This document shows positions 8,054-16,220 of a stretch of DNA of 43,532 nt, piece after piece. How positions within the stretch are numbered: position 1 is the stretch's first letter; the number at the start of each line of letters is the position of its first letter. This DNA comes from Flavobacterium sp. (GTDB taxonomy: Bacteria; Bacteroidota; Bacteroidia; Flavobacteriales; Flavobacteriaceae), in contig DNNO01000006.1 of the NCBI GenBank assembly GCA_003497625.1, positions 1 to 43,532 on the forward strand, written 5' to 3'. A program made the position numbers and the translations under genes. Under the pieces are notes generated by a model, which did not search any database, was not told the origin of the DNA, and saw only the letters and a program-made list of their open reading frames with translations.

Positions 8054-8092
8054 TTTAGTGATAAGTGAAAAGTAATTAGTGATTAGTTAAAT
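8054..8092. repeat. Degenerate short tandem repeat between the ostA-like and aminotransferase genes
   Basis: Related units of the AGTGATAAGT, AGTAATTAGT and AGTGATTAGT kind follow one another directly upstream of the aminotransferase start. Similar quasi-tandem strings occur at 11695-11723. Such strings are common in flavobacterial intergenic DNA. Confidence 0.45.
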
Positions 8093-8106
8093 TAAGCTTA
8101 TCATTT

Positions 8107-9798
8107 TTATTTATTACTTTTTACTTTTTTTACTTCTAGTTTTTTTGCGGTTTTCTTTTCTTCGACTTTTTTGTTGTCGTCGAATTCTAGAGTTTCTGGA
8201 AGTATTTCCATTGGTTTTTCAGATTCAATTGCTTTTTTCTTTGCTTCGATTTGAATTTTATCGTCTAATGCAATTTCTTCTGCAGGGAAAACATCGTCTT
8301 TGCTTAAAATTCGTTCATCGCCACGCCAAAGGAAACCTCTCAATTTTCGTGCATTTTCTGGAAAATCTTTCTCGGGATAAATAAAACTATCGGTTTTGGT
8401 AAAGAAAGTAATTGAACTAATTTTATTAGCTTCTAATTCCAAATTGATTTTACTACAAACCGTTTTGTTGATTCCGATAAATTCATTGGCATCGTTGTAC
8501 ATGTAATAAATGACTTCGGCATTCTTAACGACATCGACTTCTTTTAGTTTGCTATCAACGAATTTTCCATACAAATTTTGTCCTTTTATCTGATTGTAAC
8601 CATTCTTACTGAGGCTGTCTTTTTGAATAATAAAGGCGTTATTGAGTACTTTTAGCGAATCTAATTTTTGCGTTTTGTTGTTTCCAATTAAATGCATTAC
8701 ATCGCCTGTCATTTGGTTTTCGTTGTTCCAAAGAATGGGTTTACCAATCATTTTCGTCAACTGAGTTTTGTTGTTGGAATGAAGCGAATCGCATTTCCCA
8801 CTCATATCACTTTTATAAAAACGAACATTGTTGAAGGCACGAATCACACGATCTTCTTGTGGACCCGAAACAATGATTTTTTTTCCGTGCATGAACAAAG
8901 TATCTTTTTCTACCAATGTTTTTACTAAGGCTCTTTTGGTTAAAATCATCGAGTCTTTTTTGGTCGCGGCATTTCGGTACAATTCTGCGTAATGACCCGT
9001 AGCGATTACTTTGTTGATGGTATCGGTAATTTTTACGTTGTTAATTCCTCTCGAATAATTCTTCTTTCTATCATAAAACAAATCATCTCCTTCAATAATC
9101 TTATTATCGAGCGTAATTTTTGAATTTTTAGATAGTTTTCCAATATCATTTGTAGTGTCGTAAAATCCGTTTTCGGTATAAATTACGTTCTCTTTACTAG
9201 TAATGGTAGAAGGTCCAAAAACATAAGCATGTCCCGAATTTTCGTAATAATCTAAATTGTTAGTTTTGATTGTGCTTTCTGGATTCGTAACTGTTACAGC
9301 TGTTGTGAATTTGTATTTCTTTTGGTCTACATAATAGCGTCCTGATTTACTTCTTAACGTATTTTCTTTGTTTCGAATAGTACCGTAAGTATTGTAAAAC
9401 GCTTCTTGGTTTTTCTTATCAAAATAAACTGTGTCGGTTGTTAAAGTTGATTCTGGCGAACGTAAAACTACATCTCCAGTAGCAAAAGCGAATTCTTTAT
9501 CACCATTGTATTCCGCATAGCGACTGTTCATGGTAATCGTATCACCTTGATTCATTTGAACATTTCCGAAAGCTTTTACGTAATTTTCATCTTTAAAATG
9601 ATACGCTTTGTTACAAAACATTTTTACTCCATTGTGAATGATGCGAACATTTCCAGTAAATACAATTGCACCTGGAATTTCGGTCTGATTCATATCTACG
9701 AAATCGGAGTTTTCAATGATAATTTTTTTCTTTTCCTGCGCCACCGAAAAGGTAACTGAAAGAAGTAAAAAGGCAATATAAAAAAATGTGTTTTTCAA
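8107..9798 (-). CDS. OstA-like LPS-transport periplasmic protein (LptA/LptD-N beta-jellyroll)
   Basis: I place the start at the TTG at 9798 (563 aa). This gives a clean signal peptide (KNTFFYIAFLLLSVTFSVAQ), a good -7 element sits just upstream (9817-9824), and the longer frame from the ATG at 9879 would begin in the T-run of the purA terminator and put 28 extra residues before the signal peptide. The mature protein is a long series of OstA-type repeats, recognisable as ...G-x-V-x-[IVM], as in IVFTGNVRI, VKAFGNVQM and FATGDVVL. This fold bridges lipopolysaccharide across the periplasm in LptA and the N-domain of LptD. No LptD barrel is present. The last 70 residues are Lys/Glu-rich. A role in LPS export is inferred from the fold. 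Confidence 0.82.
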   Translation of the reverse strand: MKNTFFYIAFLLLSVTFSVAQEKKKIIIENSDFVDMNQTEIPGAIVFTGNVRIIHNGVKMFCNKAYHFKDENYVKAFGNVQMNQGDTITMNSRYAEYNGDKEFAFATGDVVLRSPESTLTTDTVYFDKKNQEAFYNTYGTIRNKENTLRSKSGRYYVDQKKYKFTTAVTVTNPESTIKTNNLDYYENSGHAYVFGPSTITSKENVIYTENGFYDTTNDIGKLSKNSKITLDNKIIEGDDLFYDRKKNYSRGINNVKITDTINKVIATGHYAELYRNAATKKDSMILTKRALVKTLVEKDTLFMHGKKIIVSGPQEDRVIRAFNNVRFYKSDMSGKCDSLHSNNKTQLTKMIGKPILWNNENQMTGDVMHLIGNNKTQKLDSLKVLNNAFIIQKDSLSKNGYNQIKGQNLYGKFVDSKLKEVDVVKNAEVIYYMYNDANEFIGINKTVCSKINLELEANKISSITFFTKTDSFIYPEKDFPENARKLRGFLWRGDERILSKDDVFPAEEIALDDKIQIEAKKKAIESEKPMEILPETLEFDDNKKVEEKKTAKKLEVKKVKSNK

Positions 9799-9816
9799 GT
9801 CGAATTTATTTTGAGC

Positions 9817-9824
9817 CAAATTTA
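9817..9824 (-). promoter_or_regulatory. Candidate -7 promoter element for the OstA-like gene
   Basis: TAAATTTG on the minus strand matches TAnnTTTG exactly and ends 19 bases before the proposed TTG start at 9798. It lies downstream of the purA terminator, where a new promoter is needed. No clear -33 TTG is seen. Confidence 0.5.
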
Positions 9825-9880
9825 AGTAAAAAGTAGAAAGTCGGTTCTTAATTAAGATTTTTTTATCAGTTTTAAGCATA

Positions 9881-9909
9881 AAAAAACGCTTTCAATTGAA
9901 AGCGTTTTT
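9881..9909 (-). terminator. Intrinsic terminator of purA
   Basis: A near-perfect palindrome: ACGCTTTC, AATT at the centre, GAAAGCGT, flanked by A and T runs on both sides. It begins within six bases of the purA stop codon at 9915. On the minus strand it is followed by TTTTTTT. Confidence 0.88.
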
Positions 9910-9914
9910 GGTAA

Positions 9915-11186
9915 TTATTTCATTATCGTTTGTTTTCTGTCTGGTCCAACCGAGATTACTTTGATTGGCACTTCAACTTCTTTTTCAATGAATTCGATAT
10001 ATGTTTTTAATTCTTGAGGTAATTCATCATACGTTGTCATTCCTGTTAAGTCAGCTTTCCAACCTTTCATTTCTGTGAAAATTGGCGTTACATTTTCTGG
10101 TTCGATGTTGTATGGTAAATGTTGAATTGCCTGTCCTTTGTAGTTGTAACCTGTACAAACTTGTAAGGTGTCAAATCCAGAAAGCACATCACCTTTCATC
10201 ATGTATAATTGCGTTACACCATTTACTTGAACCGCATATTTTAAAGCAACTAAATCTAACCAACCACAACGACGCGCACGACCTGTAACTGAACCAAATT
10301 CGTTTCCTACTTTAGCCATAGTTTGTCCAGCTTCGTTGAAATCTTCTGTTGGGAAAGGTCCGCTACCTACACGAGTGGTGTATGCTTTGAAAATTCCGAA
10401 TACGTCTTTTACTTTGTTAGGAGCAATTCCTAAACCAGTACAAGCTCCGGCTGCAGTTGTATTTGATGAAGTTACGAATGGATACGTTCCAAAATCAACA
10501 TCTAATAAAGAACCTTGCGCTCCTTCAGCTAAAATTGATTTTCCTTCTTTTAATGCTTTGTTTAAATATTCTTCACTATCAATGAAAGTTAATTTCTTTA
10601 AGTCTTCTACGGCTGCAAAAAACTCATCTTCCATTTCCTTTAAGTTGTATTGTAATTCTACATCGTAGAAAGCAATCATCGCTTCGTGTTTGTCAGCTAA
10701 AGTTCTATATCTTTCTTTGAAATCTGCTAATTCTAAATCTCCTATACGAAGACCATTTCTACCAGTTTTGTCCATGTATGTTGGACCAATTCCTTTTAAA
10801 GTAGAACCAATTTTTGCTTTTCCTTTTGAAGCTTCGGAAGCAGCGTCAAGTAAACGGTGTGTTGGTAAAATTAAGTGTGCTTTTCTTGAAATGAATAATT
10901 TAGCAGTAACATCCATATTGAATTTTGCTAAACCTTCAATTTCTTTTTGAAAAACTACAGGGTCAATTACTACACCATTTCCAATAATATTGATGGCATT
11001 TTTATGGAAAATTCCAGAAGGAATTGTTCTTAAAACGTGTTTGATTCCGTCAAATTCTAAAGTGTGTCCCGCATTTGGTCCACCTTGAAAACGAGCAATA
11101 ATATCATATTTTGAAGTAAGAACGTCAACGATTTTTCCTTTTCCTTCGTCTCCCCATTGTAATCCAAGTAGTAAATCTACAGTCAT
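9915..11186 (-). CDS. purA: Adenylosuccinate synthase
   Basis: Joins IMP and aspartate using GTP to give adenylosuccinate, the committed step of AMP synthesis; cytoplasmic. The N-terminal GTP and catalytic loop LGLQWGDEGKGK (residues 7-18) contains the catalytic Asp13. The NAGHT motif of the IMP site is at about 38-42 (GGPNAGHTL). Other family blocks are GIGPTY, QGSLLDVDFGTYPFVTSS and TGRARRCGWLD. At 423 residues it is full length. The gene lies 32 bases downstream of the Fur-family gene on the same strand, so the two may be co-transcribed. A strong terminator follows. Confidence 0.97.
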   Translation of the reverse strand: MTVDLLLGLQWGDEGKGKIVDVLTSKYDIIARFQGGPNAGHTLEFDGIKHVLRTIPSGIFHKNAINIIGNGVVIDPVVFQKEIEGLAKFNMDVTAKLFISRKAHLILPTHRLLDAASEASKGKAKIGSTLKGIGPTYMDKTGRNGLRIGDLELADFKERYRTLADKHEAMIAFYDVELQYNLKEMEDEFFAAVEDLKKLTFIDSEEYLNKALKEGKSILAEGAQGSLLDVDFGTYPFVTSSNTTAAGACTGLGIAPNKVKDVFGIFKAYTTRVGSGPFPTEDFNEAGQTMAKVGNEFGSVTGRARRCGWLDLVALKYAVQVNGVTQLYMMKGDVLSGFDTLQVCTGYNYKGQAIQHLPYNIEPENVTPIFTEMKGWKADLTGMTTYDELPQELKTYIEFIEKEVEVPIKVISVGPDRKQTIMK

Positions 11187-11218
11187 TGTGTTGTTGTTTA
11201 TTATTTGTAGTTAGTTGT

Positions 11219-11656
11219 TTATTGTTGTTTTTTTGTTCCGTAGAAGTAAAGTGAGTGGGTTGAAATATTAATACCAAACATTTCTTCCATGGTTTGTTTA
11301 ATTTGCTGAATTCTTGGATCACAAAATTCGATAACTTCACCAGAATCCGTCAAAATGATGTGATCGTGTTGTTTATCGAAATACGATTTTTCGTAATGTG
11401 CTTGATTTTGTCCAAACTGATGACGACGTACCAAACCACACTCTAATAAAAGTTCGATGGTGTTGTAAAGCGTGGCTCTACTTACGCGATAGTTTTTATT
11501 TTTCATTTTGATATACAAAGATTCGATATCAAAATGCTCGGTTGCATTGTAAATTTCCTGAAGAATAGCATAACGTTCTGGCGTTTTACGGTGCGCTTTT
11601 TCTTCTAAATATTTAGTAAAAACATTCTTTACAATTTCCTGATTTTTGTTTTCCAT
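11219..11656 (-). CDS. Fur-family transcriptional regulator
   Basis: A 145-residue metal-dependent repressor of the Fur/PerR/Zur superfamily. The winged-helix DNA-binding domain (about 1-88) has the typical [13 protein letters not shown] and [19 protein letters not shown] recognition helix. The dimerisation domain holds the HDHIIL metal-ligand motif (about 105-110) and GEVIEF. The usual structural CxxC is lost: where E. coli Fur has CLDCG, this has LTDSG, and only one cysteine remains nearby (EFCD). Which metal or signal it senses cannot be read from the sequence. Start is the ATG at 11656, with a -7 element 24 bases upstream. It precedes purA by 32 bases. Confidence 0.9.
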   Translation of the reverse strand: MENKNQEIVKNVFTKYLEEKAHRKTPERYAILQEIYNATEHFDIESLYIKMKNKNYRVSRATLYNTIELLLECGLVRRHQFGQNQAHYEKSYFDKQHDHIILTDSGEVIEFCDPRIQQIKQTMEEMFGINISTHSLYFYGTKKQQ

Positions 11657-11679
11657 TGCTTTGGTTAATGAAATATTGG

Positions 11680-11687
11680 CAAAGATA
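11680..11687 (-). promoter_or_regulatory. Candidate -7 promoter element for the Fur-family gene
   Basis: TATCTTTG on the minus strand matches TAnnTTTG and ends 24 bases before the ATG at 11656. No convincing -33 TTG lies upstream, where the quasi-repeat 11695-11723 begins. Confidence 0.45.
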
Positions 11688-11694
11688 GTGAAAG

Positions 11695-11723
11695 TTAGAA
11701 GTTAGAGGTTAGGAGTTAGAAGT
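11695..11723. repeat. Quasi-tandem GTTAGAAGTTAGAGG-type repeat
   Basis: About four 7-8 base units of the GTTAGAA/GTTAGAG/GTTAGGA type lie directly upstream of the Fur-family promoter. The copies differ by single bases. It resembles the string at 8054-8092 and may vary in copy number between strains. Confidence 0.5.
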
Positions 11724-11729
11724 TTTTTT

Positions 11730-11787
11730 AAACAGAGTTATTAAGATATTATTAAAATCTTAATCAGATTAAAATCTCTATCTGTTT
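11730..11787. other. Long AT-rich nested hairpin downstream of the esterase-like gene
   Basis: The outer arms AAACAGA (11730-11736) and TCTGTTT (11781-11787) enclose the perfect inner arms ATTAAGAT (11740-11747) and ATCTTAAT (11757-11764). It starts five bases after the esterase-like stop codon on the minus strand and may end that transcript or stabilise its 3' end. No T-run follows it on that strand, so it is not a standard intrinsic terminator. Confidence 0.4.
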
Positions 11788-11791
11788 AAGT

Positions 11792-13060
11792 TTAATTTTT
11801 TGGTAGTGCTATTTCGTTTTCCTTGATGTAAAGTAAACCATCAAAAACCTTTAGCCATTTTCCTTCTTGATTAATATGTCCCAGCATAATACTGCTAAAT
11901 AGTTCTTCAATTTTCTTAGGATTTTTTTGATTAAATTCATTGAAGTCAACAAAACCTAAATTGATATTTTGTTTATCTAACTCGAATTCTAAGGATTCTT
12001 CAGGTGAAATAATTTTCGTTTCTTTAATACTTTCTATGTTATAAGGCATTTTCGAAAAGCCTTTTGAAGAAGTTGTTGCTATACTATAAACTTTGTCAGA
12101 ATATTTGTTTTTTAAGTGTTCTCCAAATACTGTAAGTTTGTTGTATATGTTGGATTCACTATCAGCAAATGTAACTTCTTTTAAATTTGAAGCTCCATGA
12201 AAATTAGCAAGCCAAACTATAATTTTTGCATTTGGATTTCTTTCTTTGTAATGAATTAAATTTCTTGCCATTTGTATGTCTCTTTGATTCACTTCAAATG
12301 CTAATTGGTCATCTTCATTATCAAAAAAAATTGGATTCATTTTCATGTTCACGTGTGTTATAAGATTTTCTAGCATCTGTAGAAAAAAATCATCATGAAA
12401 AAGAATGGTTTCTTTTTGATTAATTATTTTTTGTAAATGAGTTGTGAAATATTCAAACTCTTCAATTGTAAATTTGTTATTTTGAGAGTTGTTTATTTTG
12501 TCAAAAACTGGAGCTAGTTTTGACCATTCTTTTTTATTTAAAGTTGCCCAATTGCTTTTCTCTAATTCATTCTTGATAAAATCAATATTTATCATAGCAT
12601 TGATTCTTTTATAAGGTTCAATTCCCACAAAAGATAACTTTTCTTTTTTAATGAAATCTTCAAAAGGAATTAACTGTTTGGCAGGACACCATGGATTCCA
12701 ATAGTTATACCATTCACTTTCAAAGTTGTCTACTAAGTTATTTTTTAAAATGCTTCTGCCGTTAATGTGTTCCATTTCAAGGAAATCCATTCCTTCTAAG
12801 GCTATTGTATTAAACCCTTTCTCTTCTACTAAATATTTTACAATTTGGGTTTTTACCTCAAAAGTTTTACCTTCTCCGTGGGCAGCTTCTCCTAGTAAAA
12901 TGATTTCTTTATTTTGTATGAATTTGTCTAATTTTTTAAAGTCATTCGGTAATCCATTTTTTGCTTCTAATTCTATCATTTTTTGAGATAGTGCAGAAGT
13001 TATTTTTTTATTACATGAGAGGAAAAATAAAAAGATAAAAGGTAAGATGATTTTTCTCAT
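11792..13060 (-). CDS. Erythromycin-esterase-family lipoprotein
   Basis: A 422-residue protein of the EreA/EreB superfamily, which contains hydrolases acting on macrolide lactones and many members of unknown substrate. The diagnostic IILLGEAAHGEGKTFEVK lies at about 53-70, with the GExxHG motif; IALEGMDF and VWLANFHGAS are later family blocks. The N-terminus ends in FFLSC (Cys16), a lipoprotein signal without acidic residues after it, so a periplasm-facing lipid anchor is predicted rather than surface export. The start lies 10 bases after the RelA/SpoT stop, so it is probably the second gene of that operon. There is no sign of resistance-gene mobility (no integron or IS nearby), and I would not call it a resistance gene. 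It appears A/T-richer than its neighbours. Confidence 0.85.
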   Translation of the reverse strand: MRKIILPFIFLFFLSCNKKITSALSQKMIELEAKNGLPNDFKKLDKFIQNKEIILLGEAAHGEGKTFEVKTQIVKYLVEEKGFNTIALEGMDFLEMEHINGRSILKNNLVDNFESEWYNYWNPWCPAKQLIPFEDFIKKEKLSFVGIEPYKRINAMINIDFIKNELEKSNWATLNKKEWSKLAPVFDKINNSQNNKFTIEEFEYFTTHLQKIINQKETILFHDDFFLQMLENLITHVNMKMNPIFFDNEDDQLAFEVNQRDIQMARNLIHYKERNPNAKIIVWLANFHGASNLKEVTFADSESNIYNKLTVFGEHLKNKYSDKVYSIATTSSKGFSKMPYNIESIKETKIISPEESLEFELDKQNINLGFVDFNEFNQKNPKKIEELFSSIMLGHINQEGKWLKVFDGLLYIKENEIALPKN

Positions 13061-13070
13061 TTAGAATAAA

Positions 13071-15290
13071 CTAATTATTATAAACCCTGGTTACTTTATC
13101 AATTCCATCAACGGTTTTGATGTTTTCTATTAATTTTTTTAAGATAGTATTGTTTTGAACTACAACAGCTACTTGACCATAGAAAATTCCAGCATCTGTA
13201 TTTAAGGAAATACTTTGAATGTTTACGTGCATTTGGTTTGAAATAACCTTAGTTAATTCGTTTGTTAATCCTAAAATATCCATTCCAGTAATTTTTAAAA
13301 TGGCTTTAAATTCTTCTTGAGAGGAATCTATCCATTTTGCTGGAATAATTCGGTATGCGTAGTTTGATTGCATACTAATGGCATTTGGACAATCTTTTCT
13401 GTGAACTTTGATGCCTTCATTTATGGTTACAAATCCAAAAACTTCATCACCTGGAATTGGATTACAACATGTGGAAAGTTTATAATCTAATTTATCTTGC
13501 TCGGTTCCAAATACTAATAAATCGTATTTTTTACTGATTTCATTTTTATGAATTTGTTCAGGCTGATTAGATGGCGATCGTTTGATTGTTTTCTTAAAGA
13601 AATTAACCAAGGTGTTGCTTTTTTGAGCAGCGTAATCTTTTAGTTGTTGGTTTTCGATAGCGCCAATTCCAGCTCGGTAATACAAATCTAAACTAGTTTG
13701 CAACTTAAAGAAGTTGACCAATTCATTAGTCGTATTTTCGTTAAGTACAATTTTTAAATGACGTAGTTTTCGAGTAAGAATTTCTTTTCCGTCTTCGGCA
13801 ATCTTTTTAGTATTTTCGTTTAAAACGTTTTTAATTTTATTTTTCGCTCTCGAAGTAGTTACATAATCTAACCATTGTGAAGTTGGTTTTTGATTCGCCG
13901 ATGTAATAATTTCTACTTGATCGCCACTATTTAAAACATGATTTAGTGGAACTAATTTTCCGTTTACTCTAGTTCCTCTTGTTTTTACGCCAATTTCTGA
14001 GTGAATACTGAAAGCGAAATCTAACGAAGTAGCTCCTTTTGGTAACGATTTAATTTCACCTTTTGGAGTGAACACATAGATTTCTTTAGCATACAAATTC
14101 AGTTTAAAATCTTCTACAAAGTCAACTGCATTGGTAGAAGAATTTTCTAGTGCTTCTTTCAATTGGTTCAACCAAATTTCCAAACCGTGTTCTTCAGTAG
14201 CGCCATTTTTATATTTGTAATGTGCTGCATAACCTTTTTCCGCAATTTCGTCCATGCGTTCGCTTCGCACCTGAATTTCTACCCAACGACCTTTTGGTCC
14301 CATTACGGTAATATGAAGTGCTTCGTAACCTGACGATTTTGGAGAAGAAATCCAATCACGTAAACGACTTGGCGAAGGACGATAATGATCGGTAACCACA
14401 GAATATATTTTCCAAGCAATGAATTTTTCGTCGTGCTGGTTGGCTTTGTAAATAATTCTGAGTGCAAATTTGTCGTAAACTTCATCAAAAGTTACGCCTT
14501 GAACTTTCATCTTTCTACGGATAGAATAAATCGATTTTGGGCGACCTTTGATTGTGAATTCTATTCCTTCTTCAACCATTGATTTGCTCAATACATCTGA
14601 AATAGTTTTGATGTATTCATCTTGCTCTTCTTTGGTTTCTTTAATTTTACTTACAATATCATTGTAAACTTCGGGTTCGGTATATTTTAAACCTAAATCT
14701 TCTAATTTGGTTTTGATGTTGTATAATCCTAAACGGTGGGCTAGTGGTGCGTATATGTATAAGGTTTCAGAAGCAATTTTAGCTTGTTTGTAATCCACCA
14801 TACTTCCCATAGTTTGCATATTGTGCAATCTATCGGCGATTTTGATTAGAATTACCCTAACGTCATCGTTTAACGTCAGTAGCATTTTACGGAAATTCTC
14901 CGCTTGAATAGAAATTTCCTGATCGGTTTTAACTTTGGCAATTTTGGTTAAACCTTCAACCAACTGAGCAATTTTTGGGTTGAACATTTTTTCAATATCC
15001 TCAACTGTAATATCAGTATCTTCCACCACATCGTGCATTAAAGCAGCAGCAATAGAAGTGGCTCCCAAACCAATATCACGCGCCACAATTTTAGCTACGG
15101 CAATAGGATGGAAAATATAAGCTTCACCTGATTTTCTGCGTTGGTCTTTATGGGCATCAACAGCTACATCAAATGCTTTACGGATGATTTTTTTGTCTTC
15201 ATCAGTAAGGGTTTGATAACTGATGCGAAGTAATTCTTTATATTCTTGCGCAATGGCTTTGTTTTCGGCTTCTAATTCTAACTCTGTCAT
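13071..15290 (-). CDS. Bifunctional (p)ppGpp synthetase/hydrolase of the RelA/SpoT family
   Basis: Makes and degrades the stringent-response alarmone (p)ppGpp. Domains in order: the HD hydrolase (about 40-200) with HPIAVAKI at 61-68 and MHDVVEDTD at 85-93; the synthetase (about 240-370) with GRPKSIYSIRRKM and GYEALHITV; TGS (about 395-455) with VFTPKGEIKSLPKGAT; a helical region; a zinc-finger-like stretch with CCNPIPGDEVFGF; and a C-terminal ACT domain (about 665-739). Because the HD dyad and EDxxD-like acidic residues are intact, hydrolase activity is expected, so it is Rel/SpoT-like rather than a hydrolase-dead RelA. The 739-residue length is normal. Start is the ATG at 15290, with a candidate promoter upstream at 15309-15339. 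The esterase-like lipoprotein gene follows after 10 bases. Confidence 0.95.
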   Translation of the reverse strand: MTELELEAENKAIAQEYKELLRISYQTLTDEDKKIIRKAFDVAVDAHKDQRRKSGEAYIFHPIAVAKIVARDIGLGATSIAAALMHDVVEDTDITVEDIEKMFNPKIAQLVEGLTKIAKVKTDQEISIQAENFRKMLLTLNDDVRVILIKIADRLHNMQTMGSMVDYKQAKIASETLYIYAPLAHRLGLYNIKTKLEDLGLKYTEPEVYNDIVSKIKETKEEQDEYIKTISDVLSKSMVEEGIEFTIKGRPKSIYSIRRKMKVQGVTFDEVYDKFALRIIYKANQHDEKFIAWKIYSVVTDHYRPSPSRLRDWISSPKSSGYEALHITVMGPKGRWVEIQVRSERMDEIAEKGYAAHYKYKNGATEEHGLEIWLNQLKEALENSSTNAVDFVEDFKLNLYAKEIYVFTPKGEIKSLPKGATSLDFAFSIHSEIGVKTRGTRVNGKLVPLNHVLNSGDQVEIITSANQKPTSQWLDYVTTSRAKNKIKNVLNENTKKIAEDGKEILTRKLRHLKIVLNENTTNELVNFFKLQTSLDLYYRAGIGAIENQQLKDYAAQKSNTLVNFFKKTIKRSPSNQPEQIHKNEISKKYDLLVFGTEQDKLDYKLSTCCNPIPGDEVFGFVTINEGIKVHRKDCPNAISMQSNYAYRIIPAKWIDSSQEEFKAILKITGMDILGLTNELTKVISNQMHVNIQSISLNTDAGIFYGQVAVVVQNNTILKKLIENIKTVDGIDKVTRVYNN

Positions 15291-15308
15291 ACATTTTCTT
15301 TAACCAAC

Positions 15309-15339
15309 TAAAAGTAAGCTAATTTTTCTAATTGTGCAA
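15309..15339 (-). promoter_or_regulatory. Candidate promoter of the RelA/SpoT gene
   Basis: On the minus strand TTG (15339-15337), a 20-base spacer and TACTTTTA (15316-15309) resemble the flavobacterial TTG...TAnnTTTG arrangement, with one mismatch in the last base of the -7 box. The -7 box lies 19 bases upstream of the ATG at 15290. Confidence 0.4.
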
Positions 15340-15366
15340 GAGAGAAAATAGAGAAAAGAAAAAAGA

Positions 15367-16155
15367 CTAAAATCCGCGTTGTCTTTTGGCTTCGAATAAC
15401 AAAATAGCGGCTGCAACCGAAACATTCATTGAATCAATTTCGCCTTGCATTGGAATGATGATATTTTTTGTGCTTTCTGTTCTCCATTTTTCAGATAAAC
15501 CTGTGGCTTCAGTTCCCACAACTAAAGCAGTAGGAATGGTGTAGTTTTGGGTATGATATTCCGTTGAATCTTGTAAAGTAGCGGAATAAATATTGATGTT
15601 ATTGGATTTCAAATAAGCAATAACTTCTTCCGTAGTTCCAATAGCAATTTGTCGGGTAAACAAACAACCTACGCTAGAGCGAACAATATTTGGATTATAC
15701 AAATCACTTTTAGGATTTGCGATGATTACGGCATCAATATTAGCCGCATCAGCAGTTCTTAGAATTGCACCTACGTTTCCAGGTTTTTCCAAAGATTCAC
15801 CAACTAAAATTAATGGATTTTTGGATAGTTTTAAATCGGATAAGGCTAAGGATTTGGTTTTCGCAATAGCTAAAATACCTTCAGTAGTATCGCGATAGGC
15901 TAACTTTTGATAGACTTCTTTTGAAATTTCTATTACGTTTAACGGTTTAGTTGTTAAATCGTTTAGTTGTTTTTCCGAAATGATTTCGGGTAAAAATAAA
16001 ATGGTTTCTAATTCATAACCGCCTTTTAATGCCAATTCAATTTCGCGTTTTCCTTCAATTAAAAAAGTGCCCGTTTGTTTACGAACTTTTGCTTTTTCTT
16101 GCAATTGAACTAACGATTTAATAAACGGATTTTGAACCGAGGTGATTTGTTTCAT
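15367..16155 (-). CDS. TrmH/SpoU-family RNA 2'-O-methyltransferase
   Basis: Transfers a methyl group from S-adenosylmethionine to a ribose 2'-OH of rRNA or tRNA. The SPOUT motifs are all present in the C-terminal half: EKPGNVGAILRTADAANIDA (motif 1), ALVVGTEATGLSE (motif 2) and IPMQGEIDSMNVSVAAAI (motif 3), which form the knotted cofactor site. The N-terminal part (SVQNPFIKSLVQLQEKAKVR) is the substrate-binding domain of the family. I start it at the ATG at 16155 (262 aa). The frame is open to an ATG at 16200, but that codon lies in the loop of the upstream terminator, and the extra 15 residues are a hydrophobic run foreign to this cytoplasmic family. It is 76 bases upstream of the RelA/SpoT gene. 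The specific target nucleotide is unknown. Confidence 0.92.
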   Translation of the reverse strand: MKQITSVQNPFIKSLVQLQEKAKVRKQTGTFLIEGKREIELALKGGYELETILFLPEIISEKQLNDLTTKPLNVIEISKEVYQKLAYRDTTEGILAIAKTKSLALSDLKLSKNPLILVGESLEKPGNVGAILRTADAANIDAVIIANPKSDLYNPNIVRSSVGCLFTRQIAIGTTEEVIAYLKSNNINIYSATLQDSTEYHTQNYTIPTALVVGTEATGLSEKWRTESTKNIIIPMQGEIDSMNVSVAAAILLFEAKRQRGF

Positions 16156-16173
16156 GAATAAGAAATTATAGAG

Positions 16174-16181
16174 CAAAAGTA
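16174..16181 (-). promoter_or_regulatory. Candidate -7 promoter element for the trmH-like gene
   Basis: TACTTTTG on the minus strand matches TAnnTTTG. It follows directly on the T-run of the preceding terminator and lies 19 bases before the ATG at 16155. This supports the shorter start. Confidence 0.5.
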
Positions 16182-16182
16182 C

Positions 16183-16216
16183 AAAAAAAAAGCCTCTCAT
16201 TTACTGAAAGGCTTTT
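16183..16216 (-). terminator. Intrinsic terminator of the amidohydrolase operon
   Basis: On the minus strand AAAAGCCT, a 13-base loop and AGGCTTTT form a perfect stem, continuing into a nine-base T-run. It begins a few bases after the stop codon at 16221. Confidence 0.9.
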
Positions 16217-16220
16217 GGTC

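Noticed and set aside
11792-13060. Macrolide resistance gene
   Set aside because: Most members of this superfamily have other or unknown substrates; there is no mobile context, and the protein is a chromosomal lipoprotein next to a housekeeping gene.
16156-16200. N-terminal extension of the TrmH-like protein (MRGFFFVLLLYNFLF)
   Set aside because: The start codon lies in the loop of the upstream terminator, and the extension is not typical of this cytosolic family.
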